Below are positions 8,635 to 16,487 of a stretch of DNA of 64,000 nucleotides, piece after piece. This DNA comes from Bacillus sp. FJAT-18017 (lineage in GTDB: Bacteria; Bacillota; Bacilli; Bacillales; Cytobacillaceae). Under the pieces are notes generated by a model, which saw only the letters and a list, made by a program, of their open reading frames with translations, had not been told where the DNA came from and searched no databases. The position numbers were made by a program, and so were the translations under genes. How positions within the stretch are numbered: position 1 is the first letter of the stretch; every line of letters begins with the position of its first letter. The stretch spans positions 3,197,501 to 3,261,500 of the forward strand of contig NZ_CP012602.1 in assembly GCF_001278805.1 (NCBI RefSeq). Direction: 5' to 3'.

Positions 8635-9503
8635 GTCTTGATATAGCGAATCGTAATATTTTGTGTAATTTCTTTTGATTCGTATTCAAGCTTTTGCCCA
8701 TTTACATAAATTTCTGTATCAGAGGTTTTTCCGACACGCATAACTGCTTCCGACTCGTTCGTCAAGTCGACTGTGTGGTCAGCTTTTTCCTTACCCTCTA
8801 CCAACATCCCTCTGAAGAAAGATTTTCCACTGCCATTTTTTATTTCCACCCAAGTTTCACCTTTGGAAACTACTTTAAGTTCAAATTTATCGGCATTTTT
8901 CAAGTCATAGGTAGTCGATCCGCCAGCACTCTCAGCAACAACGAGCTCCTGGGCGGGGGTTTCTGGTTCTGCTGGTTCTTCGGTTTCCTCATCTTCCTTG
9001 GTGTCTTCCTTGTCACCTGCAGTATTATCTTCATTTTTCTTATCTTCGTTTTCGACAATGCTGGCTGGGGGTTGTTTATTTTCTGGCTTTGGAGCGGTAT
9101 TATCGCCAACAAAGTTTTGGGCAATGACATAAACCCCAGCCATTAGCCCAATGATGAATACCCAAATAAGAATTTTTGGAAGTAAATCAAAAACCCGGGA
9201 GTTTCCTTCAGCCAAGCCCTTTCTGGATTTTACCCTTGACAGCTGCTCAGGCAGGTCTTTTCTGACAGGGGATGGAATCTCTCCCTCGTACGTATCAAAG
9301 ACCTCGTCAGGATCAAGCCCAACAGCCTCTGCATATTGCTTTATAAATGCACGGACATAAAAATCTCCTGGCATACTCGAATAATTTCCTTCCTCGATGC
9401 CAGCCAAATATCTTTTTTGTATTTTCGTCGCAGCTTGAAGGTCATCAAGGCTTAGCCCCTTAGCCAGTCTTGCTTCCTTCAGCCGGTTACCCAACTCTGT
9501 CAA
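8625..9503 (-). CDS. ymfM: RodZ-like (YmfM family) helix-turn-helix membrane protein
   Basis: RodZ/YmfM-family protein; relatives link MreB to the membrane and help keep rod shape. Visible parts: an N-terminal Cro/C1-type helix-turn-helix (LGNRLKEARLAKGLSLDDLQ, first 75 residues); a basic linker; one membrane span near residues 108-132 (LLPKILIWVFIIGLMAG); an acidic Pro/Glu/Thr-rich stretch; and a C-terminal DUF4115-type beta domain. The GGAAGGTG before the gene contains a possible GTG start at 9512, but that would sit inside the ribosome-binding site. The TTG at 9503, eight bases after GGAAGG, is therefore preferred. It precedes pgsA and is separated from it by a terminator. Confidence 0.87.
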   Translation of the reverse strand: MTELGNRLKEARLAKGLSLDDLQAATKIQKRYLAGIEEGNYSSMPGDFYVRAFIKQYAEAVGLDPDEVFDTYEGEIPSPVRKDLPEQLSRVKSRKGLAEGNSRVFDLLPKILIWVFIIGLMAGVYVIAQNFVGDNTAPKPENKQPPASIVENEDKKNEDNTAGDKEDTKEDEETEEPAEPETPAQELVVAESAGGSTTYDLKNADKFELKVVSKGETWVEIKNGSGKSFFRGMLVEGKEKADHTVDLTNESEAVMRVGKTSDTEIYVNGQKLEYESKEITQNITIRYIKTEQ

Positions 9504-9524
9504 TTCAAACACCTTCCAACTTTA

Positions 9525-10316
9525 TTAAAAATCAAAGTCCCCAAAATTAGACGCCGGGAACCCATCCTTTAGGTCAACAACATCATAGGTTATTTCCTCT
9601 TCAGCATCATTGCGGAGTTCAATAATATAATCAAAATCATCCATTGTATATTCGGAATTCCTTATAAAAATATCCGGATGTTCAATAACCTTAACTGCAG
9701 GCAGGCGCATTATTTCTCTTACCAGCTGCCAATGCCTTTCATTTGCCCGTTTTGTAGACACGATGCCATCGATAATAAAAAGGTTGTTAGAGTTATATTC
9801 ATCCTCAATCAGCTGGCTCCTGATTGTCTGCTTTAAGAGCGTAGATGAAACAAACAGCCATCTTTTGTTTGCGCAAACGCTTGCTGCAACAATCGATTCG
9901 GTTTTCCCTACCCTGGGCATTCCTCTAATGCCAATTAGCTTATGGCCTTCTTGTTTATACAGTTCAGCCATAAAATCAACTAATAACCCTAACTCGTCCC
10001 TGACAAACCGAAACGTTTTTTTATCATCGGCATCCCGCTGGATATAGCGCCCATGCCTGACTGCAAGCCGGTCCCGTAATTTAGGTTCTCTCACTTTTAT
10101 TAGTCTTATTGTATCCATTGTATGTAATATCGACTCAAGCCTTTGGATTTGGTCATCACTTTCGGCAAGAATTAAAAGGCCTCGCCTTCCCTGATCGACA
10201 CCATTTATCGTAACTATATTTATGGACAGCATACCAAGAAGGGAAGATATATCGCCGAGAAGGCCAGGGCGGTTTTTAGTAATTTCGTACTCAACGTACC
10301 ATTCTTTCTTTGTCAT
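9525..10316 (-). CDS. ymfK: YmfK family protein (DUF3388): ACT-like domain plus P-loop-like motif
   Basis: Conserved Bacillaceae protein of unknown function, 263 residues. The first 80 residues look like an ACT regulatory domain (VEYEITKNRPGLLGDISSLL, then TINGVDQGRRGLLIL). The second half contains GMPRVGKTES, which fits the Walker A pattern GxxxxGKT/S, followed by the hydrophobic strand NLFIIDG as a possible Walker B. That suggests a ligand-sensing nucleotide-binding protein, an inference only. The reading frame is open 37 codons further upstream. ATG at 10316 is chosen because GGAGGTACAT directly precedes it and because it begins the ACT-like domain. It lies between ymfJ and the RodZ-like gene, as in B. 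subtilis. Confidence 0.85.
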   Translation of the reverse strand: MTKKEWYVEYEITKNRPGLLGDISSLLGMLSINIVTINGVDQGRRGLLILAESDDQIQRLESILHTMDTIRLIKVREPKLRDRLAVRHGRYIQRDADDKKTFRFVRDELGLLVDFMAELYKQEGHKLIGIRGMPRVGKTESIVAASVCANKRWLFVSSTLLKQTIRSQLIEDEYNSNNLFIIDGIVSTKRANERHWQLVREIMRLPAVKVIEHPDIFIRNSEYTMDDFDYIIELRNDAEEEITYDVVDLKDGFPASNFGDFDF

Positions 10317-10453
10317 ATGTACCTCCTGCCCGAACTTCTGACAAATTTCATCATAATTATCTATACCTATATTAAATGATTTTTGATTAAAGAGAAAGGA
10401 AAAACCATTTATATTATTATTATTCACATAGATGCAGAATTCCTATAAAAAAT

Positions 10454-10480
10454 AAAAAAAGAGAGGATGCTCCTCTCTTT
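10454..10480 (-). terminator. intrinsic terminator at the end of ymfJ
   Basis: Stem AAAGAGAGGA / TCCTCTCTTT with a 3-base loop and further T on the minus strand. It begins at the last base of the ymfJ stop codon. Confidence 0.85.
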
Positions 10481-10737
10481 TACCGGGTTCCGTTATTTTG
10501 AACAAGCTTTACCATCATATTCGCAATGGCTTGCTGCTCATCTTTATCGGCTACAGACCATAAATCGGCAAGAATCCTCTCCTGCTCATTTTTTGGTTCA
10601 ACCTGGTTAGCAAGATAATCACCAATCTGATAGGCAAGGTCAGAAACAACATCTTTGCTGACGCCTTCATCCTGTGCTTGGTGGAGCCTGTCAGCAAGGA
10701 AGTCTTCCCATTGTTTCCAGTTATCTAATACAGACAT
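10480..10737 (-). CDS. ymfJ: YmfJ family protein (DUF3243)
   Basis: Small conserved Bacillaceae protein of the DUF3243 family, 85 residues, function unknown. It is acidic and predicted mostly helical (LDNWKQWEDFLADRLHQAQD at the N-terminus, VADKDEQQAIANMMVKLVQN at the C-terminus), with no membrane segment. ATG at 10737 is preceded by AAAAAGGAGGG. It lies 105 bases after ymfI and ends in a terminator fused to its stop codon, so ymfI and ymfJ may form the end of a transcript. Confidence 0.88.
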   Translation of the reverse strand: MSVLDNWKQWEDFLADRLHQAQDEGVSKDVVSDLAYQIGDYLANQVEPKNEQERILADLWSVADKDEQQAIANMMVKLVQNNGTR

Positions 10738-10842
10738 CAGTATCCCTCCTTTTTGTTAAGACACAGTTAGTTTGCCGGGAGGGGTCGCTCGCTATTCATG
10801 TTTTTTATATTAACGAATTAAATAATCCTCTTTTGGCGTTTC

Positions 10843-11565
10843 CTATGTATACCATCCCCCATTGATCGGAAGTACCTGCCCAGTAATATAAGATGCACTG
10901 TCTGAAATAAGAAAGGCAATTCCCTTTGCTATATCTTCTGGCTGCGCTAATCTTCCCATTGGGATGTCTCCAGCTATAGCATCCAACTCTTCGGGGCTGA
11001 AACTCCCGAGCATACTGGTATTCACTGCCCCCGGTGCTATCGCATTCACCCTTATCCCGCTTAATGCGAGCTCTTTTCCAAGTGCCTTCACAAAAGATAA
11101 TTGAGCCCCTTTTGCGGCTGAGTATGCACTCTCACATGCTGCACCTGTTTGCCCCCATATTGAAGAGACCATGATGATTGAGCCTGATTTTTTCATAAGC
11201 AATTTAGGCAGCAGTGAGCGTGTTAAAAGAATTGGATTCATAACATGAATATTAAATACATACTCCAGTTCTTGATCGGACAGGTCTTGCAAGAGCCCAT
11301 AGATACTATTTCCGCTGCAATGGATAATGGTATCTAGGTTAAGGACAGAGGAAAGCAGCGGCTTGTACCCGCCTGCACTAGAAAAATCCGCAAAGATTGG
11401 CACATAATCTCCGCCATATTGTCCTAGCTCCTCAATCAACTCTTTTACAACTGTTTCATTTGAATTGTAATGGAGATATAAGTTATATCCATTTCCCGCA
11501 AGCTCCCTAGCAACAGCCGTTCCAATTCCCCCGCTTGCACCCGTGATTAATGCGAATCTCTTCAT
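10843..11565 (-). CDS. ymfI: short-chain dehydrogenase YmfI (EF-P 5-aminopentanone reductase)
   Basis: NAD(P)-dependent short-chain dehydrogenase, 240 residues. The Rossmann motif TGASGGIG is at residues 8-15, and the catalytic Tyr-x-x-x-Lys is in SAYSAAKGA, with the preceding Ser in MVSSIWG. In B. subtilis, YmfI reduces the 5-aminopentanone group on elongation factor P to 5-aminopentanol. The same function is inferred here from synteny: the gene follows ymfF and ymfH, both linked to that modification. ATG at 11565 follows GGGTGAGGAAGT. A terminator lies upstream, after ymfH. Confidence 0.9.
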   Translation of the reverse strand: MKRFALITGASGGIGTAVARELAGNGYNLYLHYNSNETVVKELIEELGQYGGDYVPIFADFSSAGGYKPLLSSVLNLDTIIHCSGNSIYGLLQDLSDQELEYVFNIHVMNPILLTRSLLPKLLMKKSGSIIMVSSIWGQTGAACESAYSAAKGAQLSFVKALGKELALSGIRVNAIAPGAVNTSMLGSFSPEELDAIAGDIPMGRLAQPEDIAKGIAFLISDSASYITGQVLPINGGWYT

Positions 11566-11678
11566 ACTTCCTCACCCTTTTGAGACATTACTTTTGTTAA
11601 GATACTTCAAAACTCATATGCGGGATTCTTTACGTATAACGAAGGCTATTCGATATTATAAGAAACCTCTTAATGAAG

Positions 11679-11705
11679 GGAAAAAGCGCCTTAATGGCGC
11701 CTTCC
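11679..11705 (-). terminator. intrinsic terminator after ymfH
   Basis: On the minus strand AAGGCGCC - ATTAA - GGCGCTTTTT forms a stem of about eight pairs ending in a T tract, 11 bases after the ymfH stop codon. Confidence 0.7.
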
Positions 11706-11715
11706 ACGATACTAT

Positions 11716-12999
11716 TTATTTTGACAATGGCACTACCTGGCATACTGTAAAGCGTTCTTCTGAAAAAAGATCCCTTGAAACCTTTTGAATGTCATCAAGA
11801 GTAATTTTTTCAAGTACCGGTACTACCGCGAACAAATCCATTTCGTTAAAAGCGTACCGGGTAAACTGATTCGCAATAAATTCCGGAGAGTTGATCGCCC
11901 TTAGGAAAGAGCCAATTTTTTTTCGTTTTGCCCTTTCAAGCTGATCGGCAGAAATTTCACCTGTATTTTCAAGTACACCTCTCAAGGCATTCGCCAGTTC
12001 ATCAGGCCTTGCAGTATCCCCGCCAACCATCGCAAAGCCAAACCCGTGTTCCTGGGTGTAATCGAAGGAAAACGTTTCGTCGATAAGGCCCTCGTCATAA
12101 AGGCGGGTATAATTTCCTGAGCTTTTTCCAAAGAGAATATCAAGGAGCAGGTTGATGGAAAGTTCCTGAATGAGCATTTCTTCACCGTTCGTACCAACGT
12201 TTTGTGCTTTTAGGCCGACAAGACATTTCGGAGTTTGGACATTCATTTCAAGCACTTTTTTTGGATTAGAAACACCAACTGCTTCTGGTTCAAACTTCCT
12301 TTCCACTTCATTTCTTGCTTCAAATTGTTTTTTCGTCTGGTTATCTTTTATCTGGCCCATTATTTTTTCCGGCTCGACAGGTCCGACGACGAAAAGAAGC
12401 ATATTGGAAGGATGATAAAACATGTTATAGCACTCATAAAGCATATCCTTATCAATTTTAGCAATCGACTCGATTGTTCCGGCAATATCAATTTTGACAG
12501 GGTGATTATGATACATATTTTCAATCAATCCAAAATATAGGCGCCAGTCAGGATTATCATCATACATGGTAATCTCCTGGCCGATAATCCCTTTTTCCTT
12601 CTCAACAGTTTTTTCTGAAAAGTATGGTTCTTGAACGAAATCCATTAACGTTTCCAGATTCTCTTCAACTCTTGAAGTACTTGAGAACAAATAAGCTGTT
12701 CTCGTAAAGGAAGTGAAGGCGTTTGCCGAAGCCCCTTGCCTGCTGAACTGCTGAAAAACATCGCCATCTTCCTTTTCAAAAAGTTTGTGTTCAAGGAAGT
12801 GGGCAATCCCGTCAGGAACTTTTACATATTCACTCTTACCAGGTGGTTTGAATGTATTGTCAATAGAACCGTACTTTGTTGTAAAAGTAGCATATGTTTT
12901 GTTAAAACCTTGTTTTGGCAGGATGTAGACATCAAGGCCATTTGGAAGCTTTTCGTAATAGAGTTCTTCCTTTAATTGACTGAATTCAATTTTCTCCAA
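11716..12999 (-). CDS. ymfH: M16 family peptidase YmfH (EF-P modification-associated)
   Basis: Insulinase/processing-peptidase-like protein (family M16), 427 residues, with an intact zinc motif His67-Phe-Leu-Glu70-His71. In B. subtilis ymfH is genetically linked to the 5-aminopentanol modification of elongation factor P; its exact reaction is not established. The start is TTG at 12999. AAAGGAGGAG, lying inside the last codons of ymfF, serves as its ribosome-binding site, and only one base separates the ymfF stop from this start. That points to translational coupling. A terminator follows at 11679-11705. Confidence 0.92.
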   Translation of the reverse strand: MEKIEFSQLKEELYYEKLPNGLDVYILPKQGFNKTYATFTTKYGSIDNTFKPPGKSEYVKVPDGIAHFLEHKLFEKEDGDVFQQFSRQGASANAFTSFTRTAYLFSSTSRVEENLETLMDFVQEPYFSEKTVEKEKGIIGQEITMYDDNPDWRLYFGLIENMYHNHPVKIDIAGTIESIAKIDKDMLYECYNMFYHPSNMLLFVVGPVEPEKIMGQIKDNQTKKQFEARNEVERKFEPEAVGVSNPKKVLEMNVQTPKCLVGLKAQNVGTNGEEMLIQELSINLLLDILFGKSSGNYTRLYDEGLIDETFSFDYTQEHGFGFAMVGGDTARPDELANALRGVLENTGEISADQLERAKRKKIGSFLRAINSPEFIANQFTRYAFNEMDLFAVVPVLEKITLDDIQKVSRDLFSEERFTVCQVVPLSK

Positions 13000-13000
13000 G

Positions 13001-14278
13001 TTAGGACTCCTCCTTTCCAGTCAGGAAGTATATTGTATCAAGGTCAATTTTCTGGGCAATCGAGACAATTTCTTCCCGGGTTGTCTCATTCATTCCGGCA
13101 ATCCATTCGTCAAGTGTTAGATTGACACCTGCGACAACATTGTGATAGAGGATTTCAACGATCCCTCGATTTGTATCAATAGTTTCCAGAAGCTGATTGA
13201 CGATGACAGCCTTAGTTTGTTCGAGTTCAGCATCAGTGAAATTGCCTTTTTTCATTTCATCCATCTGCTCTTTAATAATCCCGACAGCTTGATCAAAGTT
13301 TTTAAGGTCAATACCTGACATGACCATCATAAGCCCTTTATGGCTTTCAAGCCGGCTCGCCGCGTAGTAGGCAAGGCTTGCTTTTTCACGCACATTGATA
13401 AACAGCTTCGAGTGTGAGAAGCCTCCGTAAATTCCGTTGAAAACCTGGAGGGCATAATAGTCCTTATCGCCATAAAATGTATTTGTCCTGTAGCCTATGT
13501 TTAGTTTACCCTGCTTAACATCCTGAACTTCCTTGATGACCTGCTCAGCTTCCTTTTGGGCATATGATTTATCATTAAGTTTCTTAGGATTTCTAGGCTG
13601 AAATGTGAAGAGTTCACCGGCCAGTGACTGTACTTCCTCATCATCAACATCGCCTACTACATATAGATCCAACTCATCTTCTTCAAGCGCCCGCTGGTAC
13701 TGGGTATACAAGCTTTGTGTCGTAATCCTGTCGACATCCTCCAACTTTCCATTGACATTTACAGCATAGGCTTCGCCCTTGCACATTTCCTCAATTAACC
13801 TAAGGCTGGAATAGCGCATCTTATCGTCAAATGCAGATTGAATCCTTTGTTTATGGGTGCGCTTTTCTTTATCGACGGTGGAAGCATTGAACCCATTTTC
13901 ATCAACAAGTGGATTAAGGAGGATTTCTTTAAGGAATTCAAACCCCTTCCTCAAAAGTGGTGATGAATCGGCAAGGAACTTTTCGTTTGCAATTTCAATA
14001 AAAAAAGAGATGATATGATAATTTCCTTTTTTCGCTAAATCAACATAAAAAACGGCTCCATACAGCTCATCGAGATAAGACCTTAACTTTAACGTTGTCG
14101 GAAAACGTTCGGAAGAGCTTTGCAGAACATGTGGAACCAATGCGCGGGCTGTTGCATCCTCCGCACTTAACGGTGCTTTCATCTTAAATACAATTGCATT
14201 GGTTTTGTATTTGCCTGTTTTGGCGATATGCAGGTTATACCCCTTCATCGCGATCGTTGTTTCTGATAAGACAGCCAT
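13001..14278 (-). CDS. ymfF: M16-like protein YmfF (EF-P modification-associated, no zinc motif)
   Basis: Second M16-fold protein, 425 residues, upstream of ymfH. Unlike YmfH it has no HxxEH motif: the corresponding N-terminal region reads VPHVLQSSSERFPTT. It is therefore probably the non-catalytic partner of an M16 heterodimer, a common arrangement in this family. B. subtilis ymfF is linked to EF-P modification along with ymfH and ymfI. ATG at 14278 is preceded by GAAGGAGGATTTTA. A sigma-A promoter candidate lies at 14357-14385, and the gene overlaps functionally with ymfH through the shared ribosome-binding site. Confidence 0.9.
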   Translation of the reverse strand: MAVLSETTIAMKGYNLHIAKTGKYKTNAIVFKMKAPLSAEDATARALVPHVLQSSSERFPTTLKLRSYLDELYGAVFYVDLAKKGNYHIISFFIEIANEKFLADSSPLLRKGFEFLKEILLNPLVDENGFNASTVDKEKRTHKQRIQSAFDDKMRYSSLRLIEEMCKGEAYAVNVNGKLEDVDRITTQSLYTQYQRALEEDELDLYVVGDVDDEEVQSLAGELFTFQPRNPKKLNDKSYAQKEAEQVIKEVQDVKQGKLNIGYRTNTFYGDKDYYALQVFNGIYGGFSHSKLFINVREKASLAYYAASRLESHKGLMMVMSGIDLKNFDQAVGIIKEQMDEMKKGNFTDAELEQTKAVIVNQLLETIDTNRGIVEILYHNVVAGVNLTLDEWIAGMNETTREEIVSIAQKIDLDTIYFLTGKEES

Positions 14279-14356
14279 TAAAATCCTCCTTCACAAGGAA
14301 TCAACACATATATCCTTTTACATATAGTATTTATTTTTTCCTGGTAATTATAATAT

Positions 14357-14385
14357 ATTCTATCTATAATTTGTCAGCCTAACAA
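14357..14385 (-). promoter_or_regulatory. putative sigma-A promoter of ymfF-ymfH
   Basis: Minus-strand TTGTTA (14380-14385) - 17 bases - TAGAAT (14357-14362), about 80 bases upstream of the ymfF ATG and just after the nupQ terminator. Confidence 0.45.
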
Positions 14386-14407
14386 ATTTAATGAATTTAT
14401 CCAGATA

Positions 14408-14440
14408 TAAAAAAACCTTCTGCTTTATCGCAGAAGGTCT
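14408..14440 (-). terminator. intrinsic terminator after nupQ
   Basis: Perfect 9-bp stem ACCTTCTGC / GCAGAAGGT followed by seven T on the minus strand. It closes the nucleoside transporter operon. Confidence 0.9.
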
Positions 14441-14452
14441 TTTATGTTATCA

Positions 14453-15406
14453 TTACCTTTTTCCAGAGTCGAATGGTTCTCCGGCAGCTTTTGGAGCCTG
14501 GGACGATTTCGAGAATAGTACCAGTGCAATCAAAGTTACCACATAAGGGAAAATTTTCAACAGGATTGGCGGAATAACAGACAGTTCAGGAATTACCTGT
14601 GATACGTTGGCAATTGTACTTGCAAAACCGAAGAAAAATGCGGCAGCTAGTACACCAAATGGGCGCCATTGTCCAAAAATAAGTGCTGCGAGAGCAAGGA
14701 AGCCCAGACCTGAAACGGTGCCGGTAAATTCTCCGGCATATGTCAAGGTAATTAATGCTCCGCCAAGTCCTCCGAATGCACCTGAAATTATAACACCGCT
14801 ATAGCGGATTCGCCTTACATTTACACCAGCTGCTTCAGCTGCTTGTGGAAATTCCCCACAAGAGCGGAGGCGAAGGCCGAATTTTGTTTTAAACAAAACA
14901 AACCAGCTGATTACCAATACAACCAGAATGAACCAGGTTGTTGTATAGGTTTTTGTGAAAAACAAATCACCAATGATTGGAATGTCTTTTAAAAATGGTA
15001 CATTGGATGGTGCGAAACTATTTGGAATCCGTATATTACCGCTTCCAGTAATATTTCTGGCCAAAAAGATTGTCAAGGCTGTCGCTATCAGGTTTATTGC
15101 TGTACCGCTAATGATTTGATTAGCGTTTAGGTTAATGCTTGCGAAAGCATGGAGCAATGAAACAAGCATGCCCACCGCGACAGCTGCAAATAATCCAATC
15201 CAAAGGACGAGCGAATTGTTGTTAATTGAATCACTCAGGAAATAAACAGTCAGGGCGCTTGCAAATGCACCAAAAACCATCAGACCTTCAAGTGCGATAT
15301 TGACTACACCGCTTCGTTCACTGAAAAGGCCGCCCAAGGCTGTAATGAGAAGAGGCATTGTAAATACAATCGCATAAGGAAAAATCTGTTCAATGATTGT
15401 CCACAT
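14453..15406 (-). CDS. nupQ: nucleoside ABC transporter permease (NupQ type)
   Basis: Integral membrane permease of the branched-chain-amino-acid/ribose (BPD_transp_2) class, 317 residues with about eight hydrophobic segments, such as GLMVFGAFASALTVYF and ITLTYAGEFTGTVSGLGFLA. With NupP it forms the channel of a guanosine-type nucleoside importer. The frame is open further upstream, but ATG at 15406 is chosen: it follows AGGGGAGC, it begins the typical MWTIIEQIFPYAI, and it lies one base after the nupP stop codon. Operon position: nupN-nupO-nupP-nupQ. Confidence 0.92.
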   Translation of the reverse strand: MWTIIEQIFPYAIVFTMPLLITALGGLFSERSGVVNIALEGLMVFGAFASALTVYFLSDSINNNSLVLWIGLFAAVAVGMLVSLLHAFASINLNANQIISGTAINLIATALTIFLARNITGSGNIRIPNSFAPSNVPFLKDIPIIGDLFFTKTYTTTWFILVVLVISWFVLFKTKFGLRLRSCGEFPQAAEAAGVNVRRIRYSGVIISGAFGGLGGALITLTYAGEFTGTVSGLGFLALAALIFGQWRPFGVLAAAFFFGFASTIANVSQVIPELSVIPPILLKIFPYVVTLIALVLFSKSSQAPKAAGEPFDSGKR

Positions 15407-15407
15407 A

Positions 15408-16487
15408 TTATAGCTCCCCTTTCCCTGGTGCAGGAGCATCCATCGCTTTTTTATTGTTCTTCGACTTAATGAATTTATTGACCAAACGTTCAATTAAAAT
15501 ACTCGTTGCTGCAAAGTAAATGATGATCGCGATAATCGTATTTGCCAATTCTGGCGGAATTTCGGTCATTGCATTCATGAAACCTGTTCCTGAATAGAGT
15601 AATCCGAAGAATATCGCTGCGAAAAGCACTCCGATAGGGTGATTGTTAGCAAGCAAGGAAACCGCAATGCCGTCATACCCTTGGGCAGGAAGGATACCAA
15701 TTTGCATGCTGGAGGCATTTCCTGTGTACATTACTACACCGCCAAGACCTGCCAGACCACCTGCAATCAGCATCGAAAGGATAATATTTCTATTAACCTT
15801 CATACCTGCATACTCTGCGGCAAACCTGTTAAAACCTACCGCCTTCAATTCGAAGCCCAAGGTTGTTTTCTCAATAATGAACCAAATAATAATTACCCCT
15901 AGAACCCCAAGGAAAAAGCCGAGGTTAATATAAGAACCCGGAAAGAGTTCAGTTAAAAATGAAGACTTCAAAGTTGCGGCTTCCGGTAGTTTACGAGATT
16001 CCGTCTCAAGGAATTCGCCCTTGAAATAGCCAGGAACAATATAATAAACAGTCCAGTAGGCAACCCAGTTCATCATAATTGTAGAAACAACCTCATGAAC
16101 ATTGAATTTCGCTTTGAGCAAACCTGGAATGAAAGCCCATGCTGCACCACCAATTACCCCTGCCAAAATCATCAATAAAAGGAGGACCGGCCTTGAAAAG
16201 TCAAACGTCAGACCTATAGCAGTAGCGCAAAGCCCTCCAATTAGCATTTGGCCTGCCGCACCAATGTTAAATAATCCTGTTTTAAAAGCAAAAGCAACAG
16301 AAAGACCAGTAAAAATAAGGGGTGTAGCTGTTGCTAGCGTATCCCCAATACGCTGAATATTCTTTAGTGCACCCTGGAATAAATAGGAATACCCTTCAAA
16401 TGGATTTGCTCCGATGACGAGCATCAAAATTCCTCCAGCAACGAGGCCAAAAACAATTGCAATTAATGAAACGATGGTATTTCTCAT
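15408..16487 (-). CDS. nupP: nucleoside ABC transporter permease (NupP type)
   Basis: First of two BPD_transp_2-class permeases of the nucleoside importer; 359 residues with about nine membrane segments starting IVSLIAIVFGLVAGGILMLV. Conserved cytoplasmic stretches include KTGLFNIGAAGQML and GFNRFAAEYAG, the typical loops contacting the ATPase. Its ATG (16485-16487) overlaps the nupO stop TGA (16484-16486) in an ATGA arrangement, so translation is coupled. The C-terminus is Lys/Asn-rich and cytosolic. Confidence 0.93.
   Translation of the reverse strand: MRNTIVSLIAIVFGLVAGGILMLVIGANPFEGYSYLFQGALKNIQRIGDTLATATPLIFTGLSVAFAFKTGLFNIGAAGQMLIGGLCATAIGLTFDFSRPVLLLLMILAGVIGGAAWAFIPGLLKAKFNVHEVVSTIMMNWVAYWTVYYIVPGYFKGEFLETESRKLPEAATLKSSFLTELFPGSYINLGFFLGVLGVIIIWFIIEKTTLGFELKAVGFNRFAAEYAGMKVNRNIILSMLIAGGLAGLGGVVMYTGNASSMQIGILPAQGYDGIAVSLLANNHPIGVLFAAIFFGLLYSGTGFMNAMTEIPPELANTIIAIIIYFAATSILIERLVNKFIKSKNNKKAMDAPAPGKGEL

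Noticed and set aside
9504..9512. GTG start for the RodZ-like gene three codons upstream
   Set aside because: The GTG is inside the GGAAGGTG ribosome-binding site; TTG at 9503 has normal spacing. The choice is not fully certain.
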